Shown piece by piece: positions 1-7,762 of a stretch of DNA of 28,332 bases (the first letter of the stretch is position 1; every line of letters begins with the position of its first letter). Under the pieces are notes generated by a model that did not search any database, was not told where the DNA came from, and worked only from the letters and a program-made list of their open reading frames with translations. The stretch comes from DASVAL01 sp035649575 (lineage in GTDB: Bacteria; Planctomycetota; UBA1135; UBA2386): assembly GCA_035649575.1 (NCBI GenBank), contig DASRJH010000188.1, forward strand, positions 1-28,332, read 5' to 3'. The translations under genes were made by a program, and so were the position numbers.

Positions 1-1107
1 CGCCACCTTGAAGATCACGGGGCCGCACGCCGTGTCGCGCGTCTCCTGCCACCGCTCGAGCACGGTGCGCGCGACCCGGTGGCGGCGCACGCCGAGCGAC
101 GAGGATTCTTCGAGCAGCAGGTTCGCGAGCGGCAAAGCGCGCGCATCGTCGCACAACACGGTGATCAAGAGACCCGGCCGTCCCTTCTTCATCGTCACCG
201 GAACGGCGAATGCGTCGACGGCGCCCTTGCGCAGCAACTCGTCGAGCAGCCATCCGATCTGTTCGCCGGTCGCGGTGTCGAGCTGGCACTGCAACTCGAC
301 GAGTTCTGTAGCCGCAGCGGCCGCGGTGCCGACCGTGACCCGCAGCAGGTTCGGCAAGCCGGCGTCGTCGCGCGTGCCGGCACCGTAACCGATCGCCTCG
401 GCAGTGAACGTCACAGCGCTGTCGAACTCGTGCACGAGCGTGCGCAACAGCGCCGCGCCGGTCGGTGTCGTCCGTTCGCCATCGAGCCCACCCTGGCGCA
501 CCGGAATGCCGCGCAGCAGCGCTATCGTCGCGGGTGCCGGCACCGGCAGGATACCGTGCTCGGCGCGCACGGTGCCCGAGCCCACCGCGATGCCGTTCGC
601 ATGGATGCGCTCGACTCCGAGCAGGTGAGTGCCGAGGCACGCGCACACGACGTCGACGATCGTGTCTTCGGCGCCGACCTCGTGGAAATGCACGGCATCG
701 ATCGAGCAACCGTGTGCTTTGGCTTCGACCTCGCCGATCGCGCGGTAGATCTGCAGGCAGTGCTGCTCGACTGCCGGCGGCAACTTCGCGCGCTGCACGA
801 TCGCCTCGATCTCGCGCAGACCTCGGTGCGAGTGGGCCGCCGCCGCGCCGCTGCGCGACAAGCGGGGGCTCGCGGCCCCCAGCGGCGTGAACCGACTGCC
901 GGCCGTACTCTTGCCGCAGTCGACCGTGAAATGCGTGCCCGAGAGGCCCCCGCGCAGGACCTTCGTGGCGCGGATCGACACGCCAGGCAACCCGAGCGAG
1001 GCGACCGCAGCCTCGAGCGGCGCCATGGGCACTCCCGCGTCGAGCAGGGCTCCGACCCACATGTCGCCCGCAACGCCTGACCACCCATCGAAGACTGCAA
1101 TCCGCAT
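1..1107 (-). CDS. larC: LarC-type nickel insertion protein (partial, runs off window)
   Basis: Predicted nickel-pincer cofactor synthase (cyclometallase) of the LarC/TIGR00299 family, which inserts nickel into the pyridinium-bisthiocarboxylate mononucleotide used by lactate racemase and related enzymes. I translated the minus strand from an ATG at 1107: 369 codons stay open to base 1, so the C-terminus lies outside the window. Family hallmarks are the N-terminus MRIAVFDGWSGVAGDMW followed by GALLDAGVP, a His-rich stretch (AAHSHRGLREIEAI), and the motif VHFHEVGAEDT. Full-length LarC is about 400 residues or more, so little is missing. No larA, larB or larE is visible here. It is divergent from the HEAT-repeat gene. 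In Lactobacillus plantarum larC is made by programmed frameshifting; here one continuous frame covers the visible part. The family call is firm; the substrate of the downstream enzyme is unknown. Confidence 0.9.
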   Translation of the reverse strand, partial: MRIAVFDGWSGVAGDMWVGALLDAGVPMAPLEAAVASLGLPGVSIRATKVLRGGLSGTHFTVDCGKSTAGSRFTPLGAASPRLSRSGAAAAHSHRGLREIEAIVQRAKLPPAVEQHCLQIYRAIGEVEAKAHGCSIDAVHFHEVGAEDTIVDVVCACLGTHLLGVERIHANGIAVGSGTVRAEHGILPVPAPATIALLRGIPVRQGGLDGERTTPTGAALLRTLVHEFDSAVTFTAEAIGYGAGTRDDAGLPNLLRVTVGTAAAAATELVELQCQLDTATGEQIGWLLDELLRKGAVDAFAVPVTMKKGRPGLLITVLCDDARALPLANLLLEESSSLGVRRHRVARTVLERWQETRDTACGPVIFKVA

Positions 1108-1228
1108 GGCGAGGGAACGACCTTTGCCGGATGAGCACCGGGCGGCGCGGCGCACCGCGGCACATTGCCGGGTCCGACCACCACGCCGCCGCACGAACGT
1201 GCCATACTACGGCACCCGAACTCAGGTT

Positions 1229-2722
1229 GTGGACAAAGCTGAACGAACATCAGGGACTGGCCGCGCCCCGCAGCCAGCGCGAGCCCGCCCTCGGTGGTGG
1301 TCGGACTCGCACCTGCTCGCCCTCCTCTGCCTGTGGCTGGTGTGCGGTTCCGCGCACGCGCAGGCCGACGGCATCGCCCTCTCGCGCCTCGTCCGGACGC
1401 AGGCGGCGCAAAGGTTGCAGAATGCGGATCCGATCGTTCGCGGGGAGGCAGCCCTCGTCGTCGCCGCGAGCGCCGACGTGTCGCTTCAGGCCGCGATCCG
1501 CTCCCTGACCACCGACGGCGAAGAGCCGACGCGGCTGCGCGCCATCCTCGCGATGGCTTGCCTCGCTGCACCGGCTTCGGTCGTGGTGCTCGAGCACATC
1601 CTCGAGGATCACCAGGCGCGCGTATCGCACGAGGGGGTCGTCGCGGCCTACGCGCTCGGCATGCTCCCACCCGAACTCGGCGGCTCCGCCACGACCAGGG
1701 TGCTGACGAGCTTCACCCAGACGAGCTGGAAGCGTCAACGCGACGTCGCGATGGCCCTGCTGCTCGGTTTGTCGGTGCAGGATGCGAGCAGCCAGGCGGC
1801 GGTGCTGCGGCGCCTCTACGACGACGAGTCCAACCGCGATCCCGAAATCCGTTCGCAACTGCTGCTGCTTCTGCTCGCGGTCGATCGCACGCTCGACGCC
1901 AAGGCGTTGCTGCGTGTGCTCGAGCGCGGCAGTGACGACGAACGCGTTGCGCTGCTGCGCTGGCTCGCAGTCAACTCGTCGCCATTCGACGACGCGCTCG
2001 CGCCCCAACTCGAGACCATCGCGGCGAAGGGCCCCCCTGCCGAGCGCGCCGCGGCACTCGCGGCTCTGACCAGGATGAAGCTGCCGTCCGCGATGGTGAT
2101 CGCCGAAAAGGCGCTGCACAGCAGCGACGCGGCCGAGAGTGGGCAGGGTCTGCGCTCGATGCTGAGCCTCGGCGGGGCCGGCGTGCTTTCGGTCCTCCAA
2201 CGACATCTCGCGAACGAGACGAACCACGAACGCCAGGCGGCTCTGCTGGCCAGCTACGCAGCGCCGCTGTCCTGCGATCTCTGCGACCTGTGCGCACGCC
2301 TCGGTGCCGACCCGCTGCAACCACTCTCGCTGCGCACCGCGGCGGTCACTGCTCTGGCGCGCACGGCGCCGCAGCGCTCGATCCCGATGCTGCGCGATCT
2401 GTTCCGCACGACGCCGCAGAGATCCGCGTTGCCGGCGCTCGCGAGCATGTTGATGCGCGCCGAGCTCTCCCCACCACCACTGGTCCGGCTGCTCGAAGAG
2501 CCGGTCGACCTGCGCCAACATCCCGAACGTTGGGAAGCACTGCTGCAAGCGGGGCATCCCGAAGCGACTCTGGCGGTCTTGCAATGCCTGACTCCACCGA
2601 GAGACTCCGCCGCCGACGTCGCGATGGCGCTCGCTGTCTGGCGACGTACCATGGTGCTGCCGCCGGTGCGCGCGGTATGCGCTGCTGCCCCCGCAGTGTT
2701 GCGCAAGGTTCTCGGCGGGTGA
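1229..2722 (+). CDS. Exported HEAT-repeat protein
   Basis: Probable periplasmic or surface protein made almost entirely of helical HEAT-like repeats, hence a likely protein-binding scaffold; the partner is unknown. From the GTG at 1229 it is 497 residues. After a basic stretch comes a hydrophobic segment (HLLALLCLWLVCGSAHAQA) that looks like a signal peptide cleaved after AHA. The rest is rich in Leu/Ala/Arg with pairs of amphipathic helices, for example EPTRLRAILAMACLA and NHERQAALLASYAAPL. An unusual CxxCxxC cluster (codons 2273-2293) sits inside one repeat and could bind a metal or be disulphide-bonded. The start is uncertain: an in-frame ATG at 1106 would overlap the larC start, and the open frame extends still further up through larC, where it is a shadow. 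Its TGA abuts the stop of the convergent lipoprotein gene. Confidence 0.7.
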   Translation: MDKAERTSGTGRAPQPARARPRWWSDSHLLALLCLWLVCGSAHAQADGIALSRLVRTQAAQRLQNADPIVRGEAALVVAASADVSLQAAIRSLTTDGEEPTRLRAILAMACLAAPASVVVLEHILEDHQARVSHEGVVAAYALGMLPPELGGSATTRVLTSFTQTSWKRQRDVAMALLLGLSVQDASSQAAVLRRLYDDESNRDPEIRSQLLLLLLAVDRTLDAKALLRVLERGSDDERVALLRWLAVNSSPFDDALAPQLETIAAKGPPAERAAALAALTRMKLPSAMVIAEKALHSSDAAESGQGLRSMLSLGGAGVLSVLQRHLANETNHERQAALLASYAAPLSCDLCDLCARLGADPLQPLSLRTAAVTALARTAPQRSIPMLRDLFRTTPQRSALPALASMLMRAELSPPPLVRLLEEPVDLRQHPERWEALLQAGHPEATLAVLQCLTPPRDSAADVAMALAVWRRTMVLPPVRAVCAAAPAVLRKVLGG

Positions 2723-3211
2723 TCAGCGAGCCTGCGCGTTGTCGAGGATCGGTGGCGCTGCAACTGTGAGCGAGACGACTGGCTGCAGTTCGACGAGCGC
2801 AGTCAGCATGCCGTCCGCCGGCGCCTCGCCCTGGAGGGGCAGATCGCGGTCGAACCCCGCGATGCGGAACTTGCCCGAGCCGACAACGGTGCCGCGCGCG
2901 CGAAGCCACATGCGTCCGGGACGGTAACCGGCGCTGCGCACCGCTGCGGGCAGGCCGGCGAGGTCCGGCGCACGGCCGGGCTCCGGCGTCACCTCGCAGA
3001 TGTTCTGCTGCAGGTCGATCAGCACATCGGCGACGCCATCCAGGCGCCGCAGGCCGTTGGCCACGGCCTTCTCTCAAGGCAGTCACTCCATGCCAAGAGA
3101 CTCGATCCACAGGCGTTCGAGGCCGTGCTGCCCGATGACCGCAGCCGGCGGCAGCGGTGTCTTGCAAGCGGCCAGCAGCAGGAACGACAACGCGTAGACT
3201 CGTGCAGGCAT
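2723..3211 (-). CDS. Candidate selenoprotein: HMA-domain lipoprotein with UxxU metal site
   Basis: Read from the ATG at 3211, this frame encodes a 162-residue lipoprotein if two in-frame TGA codons (3083-3085 and 3074-3076, residues 43 and 46) are decoded as selenocysteine. Residues 1-16 form a lipoprotein signal ending in LLLAAC (Cys16). Residues about 33-100 form a complete HMA fold: strand RLWIESLGM, metal loop E-U-L-P-U, helix EKAVANGLRRLDGV, strand ADVLIDL, strand ICEVTPE, helix LAGLPAAVRSAGY, strand RMWLRA. The family consensus is GMxCxxC, and both TGAs fall exactly on its cysteines. About 55 further residues form a small extra region. Likely role: binding a soft metal such as Hg, Cu or Ag at the cell envelope (inference). 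It starts 2 nt after the barrel gene stop, without an obvious ribosome site, so it is probably translationally coupled. Conventional annotation would give a 42-residue peptide or a GTG-started 113-residue fragment (3064). Nonsense mutation is possible but unlikely at exactly these two sites. Confidence 0.82.
3030..3050 (-). promoter_or_regulatory. SECIS-like hairpin 2, downstream of the second UGA
   Basis: Immediately after hairpin 1, GCGGCGCC pairs with GGCGTCGC (8 bp including one G-U) around the five-base loop TGGAT, which has G at position two. The loop begins 31 nt after UGA-46, inside the usual bacterial SECIS distance, and 40 nt after UGA-43, slightly outside it. The arrangement therefore offers one hairpin per UGA. 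Confidence 0.5.
3051..3069 (-). promoter_or_regulatory. SECIS-like hairpin 1, downstream of the first UGA
   Basis: In the mRNA sense AGGCCGT pairs perfectly with ACGGCCT (7 bp) around the five-base loop GGCCA. The loop begins 20 nt after UGA-43 and 11 nt after UGA-46. Bacterial SECIS elements are coding-region hairpins about 16-37 nt from the UGA with a G in the first two loop positions; this one meets that rule for UGA-43. GC-rich DNA makes hairpins easily, so the fold alone is not proof. Confidence 0.6.
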
Positions 3212-3213
3212 GG

Positions 3214-4092
3214 CTAGAAGAAGCAGCGGACGGACAGCGGGAACATGAAGCGCTCGTCACCCGCGGGATGGTCCAGATCGCTCGCCAGTGGCGCCCGCGC
3301 GCCGACTTCGACGCGCACCGACGGCACCACGCTGCACTGGAGTCCGAGCGCGGCAGCGACCTCGCCGCCGCCGTTTTGCTGCGATTGCCCAGCCAACTCG
3401 TCGTCGGCGACCCAACGCGACAGCAGTTCGACGGTCATGCGCCATTCGGGCCCGTCCATCCCAGGACCGAAGCGAGCCGGCGACAGGCGATACCACCACG
3501 CCAGGTCGAGCGACAGCTCCTCCCCCGGCGCAAAGCCGTCGTGCTCGGCGAAGTGCCAACCTCGGAACGCCACCGCAGCCCGGTGCCGATCACGCACCCA
3601 GGTGGCGCCGAGGCCCACCGCCGCACCCGGACAGCCGAGCCCGAGCTGCAGCCGGCGCGGCAGCGGCACGCCCTGTTCCGAGTCTTCGTAGTCGCCGGTC
3701 GGCAACAAGACACCGGCGAGCAGCGACACGCGATCCGTCTCCATCGGCTCGTCATTGCGCAGCAGCGCCCACTTGGTGTTCAGCACGACGTCGCCGAGCC
3801 CGTCGACCTCGCTCGACACGAACCCGCCGCCGCTCGGAAAGCGCGCGCGGCGGTGCAGGAACGGCACCGTCCAGTCGGTCTGCAGCCAGTCCGCCGGCGA
3901 CCACACGAGCGTCGTCGCCGCCCGCAGATCCTCGCCGCGATCGCGCACCAGGTAGTCGACTCGCTCCTCGAGCTGCAGCAGCTCCGGCGAGGCGACGCGG
4001 GCGTCGGTCGTGTAGATCTGCGCCGCAGCCATCGTCGTGAAGGTCGAAGCTGCGAGGATGCGCGCAAACAAAGACTGCCTCGACTGAACCAT
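3214..4092 (-). CDS. Outer-membrane beta-barrel protein (MetA-pathway/transporter-like)
   Basis: Exported protein of 292 residues from the ATG at 4092; a GTG at 4107 is an alternative start. A signal peptide ends near TTMAAAQ. The mature part has alternating hydrophobic strands, Gly and aromatic residues, and the pattern GLGDVVLNTKWALL followed by VSLLAGVLLPTGDYED. This pattern is typical of the barrel family labelled putative MetA-pathway of phenol degradation/transporter (PF13557-like), and the protein ends in Phe-Phe as many barrels do. The substrate is unknown. The gene is directly upstream of, and 2 nt from, the HMA selenoprotein candidate, so barrel and metal-binding lipoprotein probably act together at the outer membrane (inference). 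The family call rests on motifs recalled by eye, so it is moderate; the barrel character is more secure. Confidence 0.7.
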   Translation of the reverse strand: MVQSRQSLFARILAASTFTTMAAAQIYTTDARVASPELLQLEERVDYLVRDRGEDLRAATTLVWSPADWLQTDWTVPFLHRRARFPSGGGFVSSEVDGLGDVVLNTKWALLRNDEPMETDRVSLLAGVLLPTGDYEDSEQGVPLPRRLQLGLGCPGAAVGLGATWVRDRHRAAVAFRGWHFAEHDGFAPGEELSLDLAWWYRLSPARFGPGMDGPEWRMTVELLSRWVADDELAGQSQQNGGGEVAAALGLQCSVVPSVRVEVGARAPLASDLDHPAGDERFMFPLSVRCFF

Positions 4093-4123
4093 TACCCCTT
4101 TCGTCACCGGTCAGCCGAGCGGC

Positions 4124-4145
4124 GGGAGTCAGCCATGCGACTCCC
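4124..4145 (-). terminator. Hairpin between the mla operon and the barrel gene
   Basis: GGGAGTC and GACTCCC form a perfect 7-bp stem around an 8-base loop. It lies in the 226-bp gap after the auxiliary lipoprotein gene and 32 bp before the barrel ATG. No T-run follows, so it may be a weak terminator or a processing or leader structure. Confidence 0.35.
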
Positions 4146-4318
4146 GAGTTCCACGGGCCCGGTGCGACACGAACTTCGCCGGCAGTTCCGCCGAACGCCA
4201 GAGGTTTCTGACACCACGGTGGTGGCTTGACGAACGGGCAGGCGCTTCGTGAACCTGCTCGCGGAGTGGCAACGTGCGCAAGCACGCTCTCTCTCCTGCT
4301 TGCCCGAGAGGCGCAGGC

Positions 4319-4885
4319 TCAGCGGTCGGCGGCAGGCCGAGGGACCGGCGCGCCGTGCAGCTCGGAGACCCTGGCCGCGGCCTGATCGAGGGCCACAGCC
4401 ATCGCCGCCGCAAACGAAGCCGGCTGCCGGTCCGCGGCCGGGACGACCAGGTCGATCGTGCGCGAACCGGCCGGGGCATGAACGGCAAGACGCACGTGGG
4501 CCTGCGGCGCTGCCTGCAGGTCCAGTTCGAACGCCTCGACGTCGATGGCCAGGGCCCTGGCCTCCGGAGACCGCACGCTCGGACCGAGCAGACGTTCGAC
4601 GGCGACCTGGACGAGCTCGCGCGGGTCGGCAATCCAGCTGTTCAAGCCGTCGAAGACGACCTCGTGCTCTGCCACGCGCACGACGAACTCGCGGCCGAGA
4701 TGGCCGGGCGCCGTCACGCGCAGGTCGCAAGCGACCGCGGGACGCTGCGGCGCGCCGTCCCTGCGCGTCGTCGGATCGAAGTAACGGACCGGCGGCGGCG
4801 GCGACGACGTCGAGAGACACGCCGGCAAGGCGAGCGCGAACAGCACCGCCGCAAGACGCCAACGAAGAGGCACGGACGATTTCAC
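4319..4885 (-). CDS. ABC-type transport auxiliary lipoprotein (PqiC/MlaD-partner type)
   Basis: Lipoprotein of 188 residues from a GTG at 4885 that overlaps the MlaD stop codon (GTGA). The signal region LAAVLFALALPACLS contains a clear lipobox (LPAC). The mature domain resembles ABC_trans_aux/PqiC-like proteins: RYFDPTTRR near the start, a central core, and a C-terminal helix FAAAMAVALDQAAARV as in YmbA-type proteins. It probably sits in the periplasm or at the outer membrane and helps the MCE protein pass phospholipids between membranes. It is the last gene of the CBS-mlaE-mlaF-mlaD unit. The family is judged from lipobox, size and position rather than from a diagnostic active site. Confidence 0.75.
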   Translation of the reverse strand: MKSSVPLRWRLAAVLFALALPACLSTSSPPPPVRYFDPTTRRDGAPQRPAVACDLRVTAPGHLGREFVVRVAEHEVVFDGLNSWIADPRELVQVAVERLLGPSVRSPEARALAIDVEAFELDLQAAPQAHVRLAVHAPAGSRTIDLVVPAADRQPASFAAAMAVALDQAAARVSELHGAPVPRPAADR

Positions 4886-5877
4886 TTCGTTCCCTCCAGT
4901 GGACGCTGCAGCGGACCCCGCCCGCGCAGCAACGCTTCGGGGTCGCGTTCGAGCATTGCCGCGAGCCGCTCGACGGCAGCCAGCGTCGCACGCAGTTGCG
5001 GCAGCTCGCTGCTCAAGTCCGACCTCACCCCCGACAAGGACCCGGCCGCGCTTCTGACGCTGCCCATCGTCTGCGCCAGATCCGACGCGTCGACCTGCGC
5101 GCGCAGCGCACCCACGAGCTGCTGGATCTCGCGCAGCGTGGACGTGAAGGCCCCGCGCTCGTCGCGCAAGGAGGTCGCCGCGTCGCCGATGGAGGCGATC
5201 GCCGTGGTCGCCGCGGCCACCGTGCCGTGCTCGCGCAGCGACGTCAGCTGCTCGTCGAGGTGGGACAGCACGGCTCGGAGCTCGCCGGCCAGCTCCGGAA
5301 CGCGCGCCGATTGCAGGTCGCTGCGCAGCTGGTCGAGCAGTTCGCGGGCCGAGAGCGCGACGAGCGGCAGTTCGCGCAACACTTCGCGGCTCGCGTCCTC
5401 GAGGCCCTTCGCGGCGCTCGGCACCGTGCGCAGGGTGGGTTGCTCGGTCGGGAAGGGCAGCATCTGCGGACCACTCGACGGGTCCGGAAAGAAGTCGACC
5501 TGGATGAACGCCGTGCCCGTCACCCAGGACATCACGACCTGCGCCCGCAGGTTCTCGGGCAGCGGGTATTCCTCTTCGAGCATGCTGACGTCGAGCCCCA
5601 GGTCCTCGAGATAGGTGTCGTAGAGCGAGGCGCGCACTTCGAGGTGCTTCTTGTCCTTCGCGACGCGGATCCGTTCGACCACGCCGATCCGGACACCGCG
5701 GAACTTGACCGGGGAACCCTCCTCGAGACCCGTCAGCGCTTCGTCGAAGTAGGCGTAGGCGGTGTGGTAGGAGCGTTTCAGCTCGCTCATGCCGACGACC
5801 GTGAGCGCGGCCAGCGTCGCCGCACTGCCCGCGACGACGAACAGCCCGAGCTTCCAGCGGTTGGCGGGCGCCGTCAC
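4882..5877 (-). CDS. mlaD: MlaD/MCE-domain lipid-binding protein
   Basis: Substrate-binding subunit of a Mla-type phospholipid transporter, 331 residues from a GTG at 5877 overlapping the ATPase stop. A single N-terminal membrane anchor (WKLGLFVVAGSAATLAALTVVGM) is followed by an MCE domain whose signature is visible: YFDEALTGLEEGSPVKFRGVRIGVVERI. After the MCE domain come about 180 residues of heptad-rich, probably coiled-coil helix, longer than in E. coli MlaD (about 180 residues in total). This suggests an extended needle or tunnel, as in PqiB/YebT-like or Mce proteins. It belongs to one operon with the permease, ATPase and auxiliary lipoprotein. Confidence 0.9.
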   Translation of the reverse strand: MTAPANRWKLGLFVVAGSAATLAALTVVGMSELKRSYHTAYAYFDEALTGLEEGSPVKFRGVRIGVVERIRVAKDKKHLEVRASLYDTYLEDLGLDVSMLEEEYPLPENLRAQVVMSWVTGTAFIQVDFFPDPSSGPQMLPFPTEQPTLRTVPSAAKGLEDASREVLRELPLVALSARELLDQLRSDLQSARVPELAGELRAVLSHLDEQLTSLREHGTVAAATTAIASIGDAATSLRDERGAFTSTLREIQQLVGALRAQVDASDLAQTMGSVRSAAGSLSGVRSDLSSELPQLRATLAAVERLAAMLERDPEALLRGRGPLQRPLEGTK

Positions 5878-6617
5878 GACGACCTCGCGAGCGGCGTGCG
5901 CCGGAAGAAGGCGAGCACACGCGCATCGTTCGATCGCTCGGCCAGGTCGCGCGGCGCGCCGCGCGCGATGATGCCGCCGGCGGTGAGGTCCAACATGATG
6001 CACTGGTCGGCGACCTTGAAGATGCTCGGCAGTTCGTGAGTCACCAACACGATGGTAACCATGAGCCCCCCCGCAAGCGTCAGGATCAAATCGTCGAGTT
6101 CGGCAGCCGTGATCGGGTCGAGGCCGGCCGACGGCTCGTCGAAGAACAGGATCGGTGGATCGAGGGCCAGCGCGCGCGCGATGCCGGCGCGCTTGCGCAT
6201 GCCGCCGGACACCTCGGAGGGCAGGTGATGCGCGAATCGTTCGAGACCCACGAGACGCAGGCGTCCCATCGCGACCGCCACGGCCGCGGACGCGGACAGA
6301 CTGGTCCACTTCTGCAGCGGCAGCAGCACGTTCTGCAGCAGCGTCAGCGAGCCGAACAGCGCCGCCGACTGGAACAGCACGCCGAACGAGGGCGGCGTCA
6401 TCGCGCGCGCCGGCGGCCCGATGCCCGTGAAGTGCACGCGCCCTTGCAACGGTTCTTGCAGACCGATCAGCGTGCGCAGCAGCGTCGACTTGCCGCTGCC
6501 CGATCCGCCGAGGATCGCGAACACCTCGCCGCGCTGCACGTCGAACGCGATCTCGTCGAGCAACACTTCGTCGTCGTAGCCGATCGCGAGGTCGCGCACC
6601 TGGAGGACCTTCGGCAT
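5874..6617 (-). CDS. mlaF: Mla-type ABC transporter ATPase
   Basis: Cytoplasmic ATPase powering the lipid transporter; 247 residues, the usual length for MlaF. Walker A GGSGSGKS (residues 37-44), the family-typical ABC signature VSGGMRKRAGIARAL, Walker B ILFFDEPSAGLDP and the switch His in VLVTHELPSIFKVAD are all intact. The ATG at 6617 directly abuts the permease stop. The Met-Arg-Lys after the signature is characteristic of MlaF/Mkl rather than other ABC subfamilies. Confidence 0.95.
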   Translation of the reverse strand: MPKVLQVRDLAIGYDDEVLLDEIAFDVQRGEVFAILGGSGSGKSTLLRTLIGLQEPLQGRVHFTGIGPPARAMTPPSFGVLFQSAALFGSLTLLQNVLLPLQKWTSLSASAAVAVAMGRLRLVGLERFAHHLPSEVSGGMRKRAGIARALALDPPILFFDEPSAGLDPITAAELDDLILTLAGGLMVTIVLVTHELPSIFKVADQCIMLDLTAGGIIARGAPRDLAERSNDARVLAFFRRTPLARSS

Positions 6618-7745
6618 TCACCACCCCAGCATCGAGAAGGCCCACGTGAACACGGCATCGAGTGCGACGATCACGAAGATGACGACGACCACGGCCGAGG
6701 TCGTCGACCTGCCGACGCCCGCCGCGCCGCCGCGCGTCGCGAGGCCGCGCTGGCAGCTGATGAGACCGATCGCGACGGCGAACGCGACGCTCTTGAGCAG
6801 GCCCGTCGCGACGTCGTCGATGCCCACGGACTGCTGCAGCGACTGGAGGTAGACGACCGTCGGCTGCTCGAGGTAGGTGACCGCGATCGCGAGTCCGCCG
6901 ATCGTACCGATCAGGTCGCCGAGGATCGTCAGGATCGGCAGCACGAGGGTCAGCGCGAGCACGCGTGGGAACACGAGGAAGCGCTGCGGATCCTGGCCCA
7001 GCGTGCGCAGCGCGTCGATCTCTTCGTTGACGGTCATCGTGCCCAGCTCCGCCGCATAGGCAGCGCCCGACCGCCCCGTGACGAGGATCGCCGTCATCAG
7101 CGGGCCGAGCTCGCGCACGATCGAGAGACCGACGAGGTTGGCCAGGAAGTAGTCACCGCCGAAGCGATGCAGTTGGATCGCACCCTGCAGACCCAGGATC
7201 GCGCCGACCAGGAAGTTGATCAGCAACACGATCGGGATGCCGTCGGAACCGGCGCGTTCGATCAGGCTGCCGAGGTCGCGCAGGTGCACCGTGCGCGGTT
7301 GCCGCACCGCGTGCACCATGCCGACGACGAGGTCGCCGCCGAACGCGAGAATGGCCTTGGTCGTGCGGATCGCGCTGTAGGTGAACTCGCCGATGTCGAC
7401 GAGCAGTCCGGGTTGCTTCGGGATCGGATGCTCGCAATCGCCGAGCCGACTGCAGTCGTAGAGACCGAGCAGCTTCGCGGTCTCCCCGCGCGCGCCGACC
7501 AGACGCAACGTGGCTCCCTCGGCCGAGCGCTTCGCGGCGAACGCGGTCAGCAGCGCGGCAGCACCTCCATCGAGGCGTTCGATGCCGCCGACGTCGATCT
7601 CGGTCGCCCCGTTCTGCGACCCGGTCGTGTGCAGTTGCTGCCACAACGCTGCGCCGTCGGCGAGGGTCACCCGACCTGACAAATGCAGCCGCAGGCTGCC
7701 TCCATCGTCAAGCTTGCTCGTCAACGAAAAGCCAGGTGCCTGCAT
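6618..7745 (-). CDS. mlaE: STAS domain-MlaE permease fusion
   Basis: Inner-membrane permease of the Mla-type system, 375 residues from the ATG at 7745. Residues about 1-115 form a STAS-like domain (GATEIDVGGIERLDGGAAALL), the fold of MlaB, here fused to the permease. The rest is MlaE (PF02405): INFLVGAILGLQGAIQLHRFG, VRELGPLMTAILVTGRSGAA, AELGTMTVNEEIDALRTLG and hydrophobic helices up to FTWAFSMLGW. A separate mlaB is therefore not needed. The Glu-rich loop EEIDALRTLG is the coupling contact with the ATPase in the family. The same frame stays open far upstream through other genes, but that extension is non-coding shadow. Confidence 0.93.
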   Translation of the reverse strand: MQAPGFSLTSKLDDGGSLRLHLSGRVTLADGAALWQQLHTTGSQNGATEIDVGGIERLDGGAAALLTAFAAKRSAEGATLRLVGARGETAKLLGLYDCSRLGDCEHPIPKQPGLLVDIGEFTYSAIRTTKAILAFGGDLVVGMVHAVRQPRTVHLRDLGSLIERAGSDGIPIVLLINFLVGAILGLQGAIQLHRFGGDYFLANLVGLSIVRELGPLMTAILVTGRSGAAYAAELGTMTVNEEIDALRTLGQDPQRFLVFPRVLALTLVLPILTILGDLIGTIGGLAIAVTYLEQPTVVYLQSLQQSVGIDDVATGLLKSVAFAVAIGLISCQRGLATRGGAAGVGRSTTSAVVVVIFVIVALDAVFTWAFSMLGW

Positions 7746-7762
7746 GCGGCGCTCGGCTCCGA

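Noticed and set aside
2723..3064. A 113-residue stand-alone protein starting at the GTG at 3064
   Set aside because: It begins inside the first HMA helix, lacks the first strand, metal loop and any signal; the upstream in-frame lipoprotein start completes the fold.
4210..4290. A CxxCH (heme c) motif, CARCHS, on the minus strand in the gap before the barrel gene
   Set aside because: No start codon with signal peptide in that frame, it runs from inside the auxiliary lipoprotein region, and the residues after the motif do not look like a cytochrome. Probably chance.
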